A stretch of DNA of 64,000 nt from Robertkochia aurantiaca (GTDB lineage Bacteria; Bacteroidota; Bacteroidia; Flavobacteriales; Flavobacteriaceae): contig NZ_JAINZS010000001.1 in NCBI RefSeq assembly GCF_020166495.1, forward strand, positions 62,001-126,000. The letters are read 5' to 3'. Positions 17,558-26,240 of this stretch are shown one piece after another. Numbering within the stretch: position 1 is the stretch's first letter; the number at the start of each line of letters is the position of its first letter. The translations under genes and the position numbers were made by a program. The notes below the pieces were generated by a model. It was not told where the DNA came from. It worked only from the letters and a program-made list of their open reading frames with translations, and made no database searches.

Positions 17558-18949
17558 TTACAGGTGAATAACCTCATCATAGGCATCTGCCACGGCTTCC
17601 ATCACCGCCTCACTCATGGTAGGGTGGGGGTGAACCGCCTTCAATACCTCATGACCGGTGGTTTCCAGTTTTCTGGCTACCACGGCCTCTGCGATCATAT
17701 CGGTAACTCCGGCTCCTATCATGTGGCATCCGAGCCATTCGCCATATTTCGCATCGAAGATCACTTTTACGAATCCATCAGAGCTTCCTGAAGCTTTGGC
17801 CTTTCCGCTGGCAGAGAAGGGGAATTTGCCTACCTTGATGTCATAGCCCGCCTCTTTCGCTGCTTTTTCGGTATATCCTACTGAAGCTACTTCAGGGATG
17901 CAATAGGTACAACCGGGAATGTTGTTGTAATCGATCGGGTCAACATGCATACCGGCGATTTTTTCCACACACAGTATACCTTCAGCAGAAGCTACGTGAG
18001 CAAGAGCTTGCCCGGGAGTAACATCACCGATGGCGTAATAACCGGGAATATTGGTTTCATAATAATCGTTTACTACGATCTTGTCTTTTTCGACAGTAAT
18101 ACCAACCTCTTCGAGTCCGATATTCTCTATATTGGTTTTAATCCCCACGGCAGACAGTACCACGTCGGCCTCGAGTACCTCTTCTCCCTTTTTGGTTTTA
18201 ACGGTGGCTTTTACCCCGTCTCCTGAGGTATCCACCTTGGTCACCTCAGCAGAGGTCATGATCTTAACACCGGCCTTTTTAAAGGTGCGTTCCAGTTGCT
18301 TTGAAACATCCTCGTCTTCAACAGGCACGATATTAGGCATAAATTCAACCACGGTTACTTCTGTTCCCATGGCATTATAGAAATAGGCAAACTCGATACC
18401 AATGGCACCGCTTCCCACCACGATCATCTTTTTGGGTTGCTTGGGCAGGGTCATTGCCTTTCTGTAACCGATCACTTTTTCACCATCCTGTGGCAGACTC
18501 GGCAGTTCGCGGGAACGGGCTCCTGTTGCAATAATTATATGATCAGCACTGTACTCGGTGGTTTTACCGTTTTTATCTTCAACAGATACTTTTTTACCCG
18601 GCTTCAGTTTTCCGAAACCTTCAAGTACGTCTATTTTATTCTTTTTCATCAGGAACTGAACACCTTTGCTCATTCCTTCAGCCACTCCACGACTTCGTTT
18701 TACGACCTTATCAAAATCTTTGTCAAATTCCTTAACGGTTAGTCCGTAATCATCGGCATGTTTCAGGTATTCGAAAACCTGTGCAGACTTCAGCAGTGCC
18801 TTTGTAGGTATACATCCCCAGTTCAGGCAAACTCCTCCGAGACTTTCCTTTTCGATTACGGCTGTTTTGAAGCCTAACTGAGATGCGCGAATCGCTGTTA
18901 CATAACCACCTGGACCACTCCCCAGAACGATAACATCGTATTTACTCAT
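17558..18949 (-). CDS. lpdA: dihydrolipoyl dehydrogenase (E3)
   Basis: 463 residues. It has an FAD-binding GSGPGG (residues 10-15), the redox-active disulfide Cys-41/Cys-46 in GGVCLNWGCIPTK, an NAD-binding GSGAIGIEFAYFY block, and the C-terminal interface motif HPHPTMSEAVMEA that supplies the active-site His-Glu pair. The enzyme reoxidises dihydrolipoamide in pyruvate, 2-oxoglutarate, branched-chain and glycine-cleavage complexes. No E1 or E2 gene adjoins it, so it is probably the shared E3. A perfect inverted repeat lies about 70-95 bases upstream of the start. Confidence 0.96.
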   Translation of the reverse strand: MSKYDVIVLGSGPGGYVTAIRASQLGFKTAVIEKESLGGVCLNWGCIPTKALLKSAQVFEYLKHADDYGLTVKEFDKDFDKVVKRSRGVAEGMSKGVQFLMKKNKIDVLEGFGKLKPGKKVSVEDKNGKTTEYSADHIIIATGARSRELPSLPQDGEKVIGYRKAMTLPKQPKKMIVVGSGAIGIEFAYFYNAMGTEVTVVEFMPNIVPVEDEDVSKQLERTFKKAGVKIMTSAEVTKVDTSGDGVKATVKTKKGEEVLEADVVLSAVGIKTNIENIGLEEVGITVEKDKIVVNDYYETNIPGYYAIGDVTPGQALAHVASAEGILCVEKIAGMHVDPIDYNNIPGCTYCIPEVASVGYTEKAAKEAGYDIKVGKFPFSASGKAKASGSSDGFVKVIFDAKYGEWLGCHMIGAGVTDMIAEAVVARKLETTGHEVLKAVHPHPTMSEAVMEAVADAYDEVIHL

Positions 18950-19019
18950 ATCGTAGAATTTTAGTTTCTTTTTTAGCGGCTACGAAGTTACGCAATAACT
19001 TTGGAAAGCATAAATTTTT

Positions 19020-19043
19020 TTATACCCGCAAGTACGGGTATAA
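19020..19043. repeat. perfect 9+9 inverted repeat upstream of lpdA
   Basis: TTATACCCG (19020-19028), spacer CAAGTA, CGGGTATAA (19035-19043). Neither strand has a U tract after the stem: the minus strand continues with A residues and the plus strand with AGCGG. It is therefore a poor terminator. Its position between the end of msrB and the start of lpdA suits an operator or a structured lpdA leader. Confidence 0.6.
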
Positions 19044-19129
19044 GCGGTGAGACTCATGTATTCTGACGGTCTTCCCTTCAGAATGTGACAGATGAATTTT
19101 TGATAAGCACAGATCGCAGCAGGTGCATC

Positions 19130-19540
19130 TTATTGGTCTTCTCCTTTCTCGAAATCGAGACTCAGAGAGTTCACACAATACCTGCGGCCTGTTTCGGTAG
19201 GTCCGTCATCAAAAACATGTCCGAGATGACTGCCGCAATTAGCACACAGAATTTCAGTTCTTATCATTCCGTGTGAGTTGTCCCTAACATATTCTACCGT
19301 GCCTTCGATGCTCTGGTCAAAGGAAGGCCAGCCACAGCCGCTCTCAAATTTTTGATCTGCCGTAAAAAGTGTGGTTCCACAGGCTTTACAGGAATAGGAA
19401 CCATCTTCGAAGTGCATGTTGTATTGGCCGGTAAAGGGCCTTTCGGTGCCTTTTTTCCTGAGAACATAATAAGAATCCGGATCGAGTTTTTCTTTCCACT
19501 GTTCTTCACTCAAGGCATAAGGGTATTTCGATTCTTTCAT
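19130..19540 (-). CDS. msrB: cytosolic peptide-methionine (R)-S-oxide reductase
   Basis: 136 residues, no signal peptide. Two CxxC pairs (Cys-51/54 and Cys-99/102) bind structural zinc. The catalytic Cys-122 lies in RRYCVNS, and Cys-69 in SGCGWPSF occupies the place of the resolving cysteine known in two-Cys MsrB enzymes. It reduces methionine-R-sulfoxide in proteins, with thioredoxin as the usual donor. Its ATG overlaps the stop of the upstream lipoprotein MsrB by 4 bases (ATGA), so translation is coupled. Confidence 0.96.
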   Translation of the reverse strand: MKESKYPYALSEEQWKEKLDPDSYYVLRKKGTERPFTGQYNMHFEDGSYSCKACGTTLFTADQKFESGCGWPSFDQSIEGTVEYVRDNSHGMIRTEILCANCGSHLGHVFDDGPTETGRRYCVNSLSLDFEKGEDQ

Positions 19541-20040
19541 TTCTGATCGGGTATAAAGTCAAGGGCGGCTCCATTTATGCAATGTCTCTTACCGGTGGTT
19601 TCAGGAGGCCCGTCGTTAAACACATGACCCAGGTGGCCACCGCAGCGGGCGCAATGTTCTTCGGTTCGGGTCATTCCGATTTTGTTATCTGTTGAATAGG
19701 CGACGTTACCTTCTATGGTTCTGTCGAATGAAGGCCATCCGGTACCCGAATCGAACTTATGTTCACTTTTGAAAAGCGGATTGCCGCATCCTGCACACAC
19801 ATAGGTTCCTTTTTCCTTTTTGTTTAACAGATCACTGGTGCCGGCTCTTTCAGTACCTTCCTCGCGAAGTACGTAATACTCCAAATCGGTAAGCTTTTCT
19901 TTCCATTCTTCTTCGCTCATACTAACAGGATAATTTTCGTTGCTTTTATCGGCTACGTAATTGGTTTTGTTTTGGGCCTTAGAGTTTTCATTACAGCCCA
20001 CTACAACCAGAAGTAAGAGCATGAATGCCAGATTTTTCAT
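19537..20040 (-). CDS. msrB: lipoprotein peptide-methionine (R)-S-oxide reductase
   Basis: 167 residues. The signal MKNLAFMLLLLVVVGC places a lipobox Cys at 16, so the enzyme should be anchored on the periplasmic face of a membrane. The MsrB domain (about residues 38-165) has both zinc CxxC pairs (82/85 and 130/133) and catalytic Cys-154 in KRHCING. The resolving position reads SGTGWPSF, with threonine instead of the cysteine found in the neighbouring cytosolic enzyme, so its recycling chemistry must differ. It is first in a coupled pair and probably repairs oxidised envelope proteins. Confidence 0.94.
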   Translation of the reverse strand: MKNLAFMLLLLVVVGCNENSKAQNKTNYVADKSNENYPVSMSEEEWKEKLTDLEYYVLREEGTERAGTSDLLNKKEKGTYVCAGCGNPLFKSEHKFDSGTGWPSFDRTIEGNVAYSTDNKIGMTRTEEHCARCGGHLGHVFNDGPPETTGKRHCINGAALDFIPDQK

Positions 20041-20100
20041 AAAATGCAGTTTTTAGTTAAAGTTACAAGCATTCAGTCGTAATTCACGTTAAAGAATTTC

Positions 20101-20134
20101 AAAAAAATACCCGAAACCAGCGTTTCGGGTATTT
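20101..20134 (-). terminator. terminator of the collagen-like lipoprotein gene
   Basis: A 13-base perfect stem, AAATACCCGAAAC (20105-20117) and GTTTCGGGTATTT (20122-20134), with a CAGC loop. The A run on the left becomes a U tract in the minus-strand transcript, 26 bases after the gene's stop. Confidence 0.88.
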
Positions 20135-20159
20135 ATTGGTGATAATGGAGGTTTGAAAA

Positions 20160-20675
20160 TTAGTCCACTTGAATTGTTTTGATATCCTGTGCCAGGTTCA
20201 AAATATTATTGATATCACTAGTGTCAACCCCCTGCAGCAGATCTGCCGGGATTATGGCTACCCTGAATACAACGCCGTCTGTGAATATCGGGTCAAGGGT
20301 AGACAGATCGATATTTCCATCCATAAAAAACTGGATATCGGCAAAGGTGTGATCAAATCCATACAGCAATATACCGTCATTATCAAAGAACAGAGTTTGC
20401 GGTAAGGGTTCCCAGATATCAACACCATTATCGACGTCATTCAGGATGTATGCCAATACCACATCAGACTCGAATACCTCTATTTCAGAAGGAAATTCGA
20501 AAATGGCGGCATAATTATTCGCAGCGTTAAAATCTACCTGGTACTCGAATACGGAACCCAAGAGAGCATCTCCAGGAGGTCCTTCAGGTCCGATTGGTCC
20601 CGGAGGTCCGGGGTCTCCTTCACATGATAGAAACAAAAGGGCTGTAAGGCTTAGTAGTGATAAAACTTTTTTCAT
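20160..20675 (-). CDS. lipoprotein with a short collagen-like Gly-X-Y stretch
   Basis: 171 residues from the ATG at 20675 (upstream ATGs at 20684 and 20711 would lengthen the signal unnaturally). A lipoprotein signal ends LLFLSCEG. Directly after the lipid-attached Cys come about six Gly-X-Y triplets rich in proline (GDPGPPGPIGPEGPPG). The remaining 130 residues are acidic and beta-rich, with many Asp and aromatic residues, and match no domain I recognise. Short collagen triplets after a lipobox recur in flavobacterial proteins and might trimerise the anchor; that is inference. It is monocistronic with its own terminator. Confidence 0.75.
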   Translation of the reverse strand: MKKVLSLLSLTALLFLSCEGDPGPPGPIGPEGPPGDALLGSVFEYQVDFNAANNYAAIFEFPSEIEVFESDVVLAYILNDVDNGVDIWEPLPQTLFFDNDGILLYGFDHTFADIQFFMDGNIDLSTLDPIFTDGVVFRVAIIPADLLQGVDTSDINNILNLAQDIKTIQVD

Positions 20676-20802
20676 AAGAGTCATTTTTAATGATTTCTGA
20701 TAATTATGCAATTACTTTGCCAGAATTTTCAGAATCATTTAAAAAAATAATGAAAACTATGATAAATACCCACTTAAACAGTTGATTTTAAATATTTTAC
20801 AA

Positions 20803-21570
20803 CTAATTCTGATTTAAAGTCACCTCCGGGCTTCCACCGCTTAATTCAGGCATCAGCACCCATAATTCTCTGCTTGAGCCCTCTGTAAGGTCCATGAATT
20901 CTCCAAGATCGCGGTCGAAACTACCTTCTCCATGCATGGCATCGTATTTCTGTGGCCATTCAGGATTATCATTCCCCAGCTCTGCGAAATTATCGATAAA
21001 ACCTACAAATGCGATATCGCGGCCTTCATTGGTAGAGGAGAATTGATTCGAGTACACCCCGTATGGCTGGTCTCCATAGTTCTCTTTGTTCATTTCCAGA
21101 ACCTTTTTAAGAAAAGCCTGAACTTTTTCGAAATTCCCCATTCCTCTTTTGATGTCGAAAATTGAGATATCGAGTTTGTCAAGGGTCAGGGTCTCAGGCA
21201 TGAGCGAGAGTTCGGGGTGAAACTTCCAGTAGGTGGCTGCAACGGCTCCCTTGGTATTGGGCATAACAGCCGTATCCCAATGCTCGTCATGTCCGTCTCC
21301 GGCAGCTGGTCGGCTATCGAACGCTTCCCATGGCAAGGCACCCATACTCCATACGACCTTACCCGCATTTTCTCCTGCCATGACACTGTAAATCCTGGCT
21401 TGGTAACTGTCATTGTGGAATTTCTTGTTATGCTCGGCCATATTCTTTTTAAAAGCGGCGAGCTTTTCAGGATTGGGGGTCAGGTACACATTTTCTACCA
21501 CTACTGTGGAGCTCTGCTGTGCAAAACAGAATGATCCCAGAAGGAACAACGCAAATGCAAATGATTTCAT
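20803..21570 (-). CDS. secreted protein of unknown function
   Basis: 255 residues. A clear signal peptide ends CFAQQ (about residue 18), typical of exported flavobacterial proteins. The mature part seems to contain two similar halves of the kind seen in dimeric alpha/beta-barrel proteins (VENVYLTPNPEKLAAFKKNM near the start, and DISIFDIKRGMGNFEKVQAF near residue 140), but the similarity is weak. It is rich in Trp, His and Asp. No catalytic motif is recognised. It stands alone, 131 bases downstream of the alpha/beta hydrolase gene on the same strand. Confidence 0.7.
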   Translation of the reverse strand: MKSFAFALFLLGSFCFAQQSSTVVVENVYLTPNPEKLAAFKKNMAEHNKKFHNDSYQARIYSVMAGENAGKVVWSMGALPWEAFDSRPAAGDGHDEHWDTAVMPNTKGAVAATYWKFHPELSLMPETLTLDKLDISIFDIKRGMGNFEKVQAFLKKVLEMNKENYGDQPYGVYSNQFSSTNEGRDIAFVGFIDNFAELGNDNPEWPQKYDAMHGEGSFDRDLGEFMDLTEGSSRELWVLMPELSGGSPEVTLNQN

Positions 21571-21701
21571 GTTTTTGAAATTTTGGTTACTTACTTAGTT
21601 AATAACCATAAATAAAGGCAAGTAAGACCCAAAGGGTGGGATTTGAAAGCAGTTGACTAATATACGTTAAAAAATTGTTAACCAGAGGCTTAGGCGGTTT
21701 A

Positions 21702-22586
21702 TTATTTAAGAAAGTCAATGATTTTGTCAATCACCCTTGAATCGCCCAGAATTTTGCGGTGCCCCAGTTCACTGGTAGTCATAAGTTCAGCCTGCGGCAG
21801 GTGTTTGGCTATATTCAATCCGGCACTCAGGGGAACATCTCGGTCGTCTTCATCGTGAATTACCAAAACGGGTATATCTACCGTTCTGGCGGCGATGCTG
21901 GCAGAGAGCTCATGGATGTTTACTCCTGATATTTCATTGAAACGATCGACCATCAATTCTGCAATGTCATGGTTTAAGCCTATTTTCAGGTTGAAATCCA
22001 GCACGATATCCCATACCTTATCCCCACTTCCAATGGTCACCAGTTTATCGACCCTGAGTCCCTGATTATAAGCATTTAAAAGGGTCATTCCTCCCAGGGA
22101 ATGTCCTATTCCTGCCTTAAATCCGCCATATTTTTCATTGAGAAGAATGACGGTTTCAATGAATTCAAGCATTTGTGTCTGGCTGCCGGGGGCCTTTCCA
22201 TGAGCCGGTGCATCAAAGCTCACCGTGCTGTATCCCTTTTCGATGAGCCGTTCGGCTATTTTCGAAAGTTGGGTTCCGCGACCGCTCCAACCGTGTACCA
22301 ATAAGATACGGTCTTCGCTGCTCCCGTATTCATATACCACGAACTCCTTATCGGCAGATCGCAATTTCATACGATATTGATGGCTTTCCTGATCCATCTT
22401 CCGCTCGCGCTTCGGCATCTTGTGTTTAAAAGGAGTACCGAACAACCTGGCGGCGAACCGACTTGCCAAAACCGGAGAAATAAACTTCAGAACCTTGGCT
22501 GTAAAACTGATATAAACCGGGATCTCAATATTCTGCTGATGCTGTACCTCGGGTTTGTCGCTCATGTAAGACGTTTTGGCGCCCAA
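21702..22586 (-). CDS. alpha/beta hydrolase
   Basis: 294 residues (an internal start at 22565 would give 287). The fold is visible from LLVHGWSGRGTQL (oxyanion region), SFDAPAHGKAPG, the nucleophile elbow GHSLGGM, the acid strand LVIHDEDDRDVP and the final His in SELGHRKIL. All triad residues are present. There is no signal peptide, although the N-terminal part (about residues 20-50) is hydrophobic and basic. Probably a cytosolic esterase, substrate unknown. It is divergent from glgE with 55 bases between starts. Confidence 0.85.
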   Translation of the reverse strand: MGAKTSYMSDKPEVQHQQNIEIPVYISFTAKVLKFISPVLASRFAARLFGTPFKHKMPKRERKMDQESHQYRMKLRSADKEFVVYEYGSSEDRILLVHGWSGRGTQLSKIAERLIEKGYSTVSFDAPAHGKAPGSQTQMLEFIETVILLNEKYGGFKAGIGHSLGGMTLLNAYNQGLRVDKLVTIGSGDKVWDIVLDFNLKIGLNHDIAELMVDRFNEISGVNIHELSASIAARTVDIPVLVIHDEDDRDVPLSAGLNIAKHLPQAELMTTSELGHRKILGDSRVIDKIIDFLK

Positions 22587-22641
22587 GTTACCGATTTTAA
22601 TTCCTTTTTTATATTTTTAAAAGACTTAAGAACCTTCCCAC

Positions 22642-24582
22642 ATGCTAAATCAAAAACGCGTAATTATTGAAAATGTAATTCCTCAACTCAACAAGGGGAA
22701 TTTTTTTATAAAGAAAGTTCCGGGCGAAACCATTCAGGTTGGTGCCGACCTGCTGGCCGATGGTCACGATATATTGGCCGGGGTGGTGAAATATAAACAC
22801 GAGAAGGAGCGTCGCTGGTCTGAAGTACCCCTGAAACTGGTGGAGAACGATTACTGGACGGCCGGTTTCCGGGTAGAAAAACAGGGATACTATACCTATT
22901 TCGTCGAAGCATGGATAGATTATGCACTCACCTGGCAATACGGTATCGAACGCAAGATCAATGATAATCAGAACGTGCGGTCTGAGTTACTCGAAGGGGT
23001 GAGCTACCTTGAACCCATACTTAAAAAGACAAAAGGTGATCTTAGAAACTATGTAAAAACCCTGATCGCCTTATTTTCTGAAGAGCAACAATATCAGCAG
23101 GCGGTTAAGGAGGCGGTTTCTGAAGAACTCAAAGGGTTGCTGAAGGCATATCCTGAGCGCTTTCTGGCCAATACCAGTGACCCGCTTACTGTCTATGTCG
23201 ATCGTCTGAAGGCTCGTTTCAGTACCTGGTATGAGTTCTTTCCAAGGTCTGCTTCCGCGCAGCCGGGACAACATGGTACCTTTAAAGATTGCGAACGCTT
23301 GCTTCCCCGAATAGCCGATATGGGATTCGATGTGTTATATTTCCCTCCCGTGCATCCCATAGGAGAGGTAAACCGTAAAGGGAAGAACAACAGTACCCAT
23401 GCTGAAGAGGGCGATGTGGGTTCTCCATGGGGTATCGGTTCGGAAAAGGGCGGACATAAATCGTTACATCCCGAACTGGGCGATGAAAAAGATTTTAAGT
23501 CATTGATCAGTAAGGCTCAGGAACACGGGATCGAAATAGCGATGGATTTTGCGCTGCAATGCGCCCCTGACCATCCCTATGTGAAGGAACATCCCGAATG
23601 GTTCAAATGGCGACCCGACGGAACCGTACAATATGCAGAGAACCCTCCGAAGAAATACCAGGATATACTTCCTATTTATTTTGAAACCCCCGACTGGAAG
23701 AACCTCTGGAAAGAATTACTGAGTATCGCCATGTATTGGGTAGAAGAGTTCGGAATACGAATATTCAGGGTTGACAATCCTCATACCAAGCCTTTCCCTT
23801 TCTGGGGATGGCTTATCAGTGAAGTGAAAAAGAAATATCCCGATGTGCTCTTTCTCTCTGAAGCTTTTACCAAGCCAAAGGTAATGCACCAGCTGGCCAA
23901 GCAAGGGTTCACTCAGAGCTATACCTATTTCACCTGGCGTAATAACAAGTTCGAACTACAGGAGTACCTCACCGAACTTACCAGAACTGATCAACGTCAT
24001 TTTTTCAGACCTAATTTCTGGCCTAACACCCCTGATATCAATCCTTACGGACTCCAGGGTGCCAATGAGGCCATGTTTTTACAGCGTTATTTTCTGGCAG
24101 CCACCCTGAGTTCCAATACCGGGGTATACGGGCCGGTTTACGAACAAATGGTGTCAGATGCCATTCCCGGAAAAGAGGAGTATCTGGATTCAGAGAAATA
24201 TCAGATCAGGCACTGGAACTGGGAATTGGAGAATAAGCTTACCAGCGTTATGCGAAAGATCAATTGGGCACGGCGTGCCAACCCCTCGTTACAGCAAACC
24301 AACAACATACATTTCTGCGAGACAGATGATGATATGCTAATGGCCTATTATAAGTTCGATGACCTGAAAGAGAACGAAACCATCATGGTGGTCAACCTGG
24401 ATCCGTATTACAGCAAACAAGGCTGGGTAAAATTACCGCTCGATATGCTGGGAATACATGAAGGGCATCAAATGCAGGTGAAAGACCAGATCACCGGAAG
24501 TACGTATGTCTGGGATAAACACTGGTGTTACGTAGAACTGCATCCTTCGCTTCCCTTTCATCTATTCGAACTAAATAAATAA
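22642..24582 (+). CDS. glgE: alpha-1,4-glucan:maltose-1-phosphate maltosyltransferase
   Basis: 646 residues, normal for the family. An N-terminal beta-sandwich domain (about residues 1-110, starting RVIIENVIPQLNKG) precedes a GH13_3 barrel. Catalytic residues are Asp-378 in FRVDNPHTKP, Glu-407 in LSEAFTKP and Asp-465 in NTPDINP. GlgE transfers maltosyl units from alpha-maltose-1-phosphate to the non-reducing end of an alpha-1,4-glucan. It is first in an operon with mak (4-base gap) and glgB (19-base gap), which supply its donor and branch its product. No glgC or glgA is present here. No clear promoter consensus is seen in the 55 bases upstream. Confidence 0.96.
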   Translation: MLNQKRVIIENVIPQLNKGNFFIKKVPGETIQVGADLLADGHDILAGVVKYKHEKERRWSEVPLKLVENDYWTAGFRVEKQGYYTYFVEAWIDYALTWQYGIERKINDNQNVRSELLEGVSYLEPILKKTKGDLRNYVKTLIALFSEEQQYQQAVKEAVSEELKGLLKAYPERFLANTSDPLTVYVDRLKARFSTWYEFFPRSASAQPGQHGTFKDCERLLPRIADMGFDVLYFPPVHPIGEVNRKGKNNSTHAEEGDVGSPWGIGSEKGGHKSLHPELGDEKDFKSLISKAQEHGIEIAMDFALQCAPDHPYVKEHPEWFKWRPDGTVQYAENPPKKYQDILPIYFETPDWKNLWKELLSIAMYWVEEFGIRIFRVDNPHTKPFPFWGWLISEVKKKYPDVLFLSEAFTKPKVMHQLAKQGFTQSYTYFTWRNNKFELQEYLTELTRTDQRHFFRPNFWPNTPDINPYGLQGANEAMFLQRYFLAATLSSNTGVYGPVYEQMVSDAIPGKEEYLDSEKYQIRHWNWELENKLTSVMRKINWARRANPSLQQTNNIHFCETDDDMLMAYYKFDDLKENETIMVVNLDPYYSKQGWVKLPLDMLGIHEGHQMQVKDQITGSTYVWDKHWCYVELHPSLPFHLFELNK

Positions 24583-24586
24583 CCCT

Positions 24587-26221
24587 ATGGCCAAGAAAAA
24601 AGAAAGCACCCGCATCCAGTTGTCATATGAGTTCAATACTGACTGGGAGGGGTTGATGGAACACCAGGAGTTCCGCAAGGTTTTCCTTTCTGACGTGCTT
24701 GAAAATTTTATCATTCAGCAACGTTGGTATGGCGGTAAGTCCAGTAAACTGAAATACATTGAACTCCAGGAATACTTCAGAATACAGCAGGCCGGTGAGG
24801 TATATTACGGACTTCTGCTGGAAGTGAATTTTTATGAGGCCTTTTATCAGCATTACTTTTTGCCCATTGCCTTTGTCACCGATGAGGATTTTGCGAAAGA
24901 AGGACGAATTCTGGAGATATCCCTGAACGGAAATCAAGGGTATCTTATCGATGCTGTACATCTTGAAGCCTTTACCCGTGTGGTTTACGAACGCATTCAG
25001 TCATCCACACCGGTTGATACGACTAAAGTGCAGTATCACAAAAGTGAGTTCCTGCCTGAAGATCTCTTTGAAACTTCCCGAAAGATGGGACTGGAGCAGA
25101 GCAATACCTCAGTTATCATCAACGGGCGTTACGTGATCAAATATTTCAGACGTATTTACGCCAGTAAGAATCCCGATTATGAGATGAGCCGGTTTCTATC
25201 AGAGAAGAAAGGCTATAAGAATACGCCGGCCTATATGGGTAATATGAGCTTCAGAGATCATGAAAATGTGAACATCACCATCGCCTTGATGAATGAAATG
25301 CTCGAGAATGAAGGAGATGCCTGGGATTTTATGATGAAAGAGATGCACAAGGTATTTTGCAATCTCGAGTATAAAGGCATACAAACGGGATCATTACCTC
25401 ATATCGAGATGTTCACCAGGCTTAAGATCAGAGATGTGCCGCCTGAGATCATCGACTGGGCCGGACTCAATATCTTTCTGAAGCTACAACGCCTGGCACA
25501 GAGAACGGCTGAGATGCACATAGCATTGGGGTCTGAATTTGAAGATACGGCATTTACGCCCGAACATTATAATGGAGATTACGAGGTCTGGTTAAAGAAC
25601 CGCTTGCTATACCAGTTGCAGAACAGACTAAACATGGTCGAGAATAACATGCATAAACTGGAGGGACGCGCCCTTGACCTTGCCAAAATTTTACTAGAGA
25701 GAAAGAACGATATCAGGAAACGCATCGTTAACTTTGACTGGACAAAATTAAAGGGTGAACGAATTCGCATACACGGAGACTATCACCTGGGTCAGGTATT
25801 GGTGCGTGATGATGATTTTTACCTGCTTGATTTTGAAGGGGAGCCTGAAAGTACCATCAGAGACCGAAAGGTGAAACAACCCCCTTTGAAAGATGTGGCA
25901 GGTATGTTCCGTTCATTTCATTATGCGGTCTATGCCACTATTTTCGGCCATTCGGAAGAATATCCCTATGACCAGGATTCGTTGTTCGAAGCCGGCGAAT
26001 TGTTGTACCGCTATATGATCGGGGTTTTTCTGGATACCTATACCCAACTTATCCAGGATAATAATCTGAATATAGGCTACGTACAGGAAAGAAGATTCCT
26101 GCTTCAGTATTGCCTGCTTGAAAAAGCAGTCTATGAACTGGGTTATGAGATGAATTCCAGACCCGTATGGGCTGTGATCCCTCTTGAGGGAATAATGAGT
26201 ATTTTAAAAAAGACCGACTAA
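24587..26221 (+). CDS. mak: maltokinase
   Basis: 544 residues, somewhat longer than the roughly 450 typical of actinobacterial Mak. The N-terminal cystatin-like cap carries RWYGGKSSKL. The C-terminal aminoglycoside-phosphotransferase-like lobe carries IHGDYHLGQVLV (catalytic Asp-398) and the metal-binding Asp-415 in LLDFEGEP, followed by the family-specific PLKDVAGMFRSFHYA. It phosphorylates maltose with ATP to give maltose-1-phosphate for GlgE. In many genomes Mak is fused or adjacent to trehalose synthase TreS; here it is free-standing and no treS lies in the window. Confidence 0.93.
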   Translation: MAKKKESTRIQLSYEFNTDWEGLMEHQEFRKVFLSDVLENFIIQQRWYGGKSSKLKYIELQEYFRIQQAGEVYYGLLLEVNFYEAFYQHYFLPIAFVTDEDFAKEGRILEISLNGNQGYLIDAVHLEAFTRVVYERIQSSTPVDTTKVQYHKSEFLPEDLFETSRKMGLEQSNTSVIINGRYVIKYFRRIYASKNPDYEMSRFLSEKKGYKNTPAYMGNMSFRDHENVNITIALMNEMLENEGDAWDFMMKEMHKVFCNLEYKGIQTGSLPHIEMFTRLKIRDVPPEIIDWAGLNIFLKLQRLAQRTAEMHIALGSEFEDTAFTPEHYNGDYEVWLKNRLLYQLQNRLNMVENNMHKLEGRALDLAKILLERKNDIRKRIVNFDWTKLKGERIRIHGDYHLGQVLVRDDDFYLLDFEGEPESTIRDRKVKQPPLKDVAGMFRSFHYAVYATIFGHSEEYPYDQDSLFEAGELLYRYMIGVFLDTYTQLIQDNNLNIGYVQERRFLLQYCLLEKAVYELGYEMNSRPVWAVIPLEGIMSILKKTD

Positions 26222-26240
26222 ATCTGCTTAAGCTTAATTT

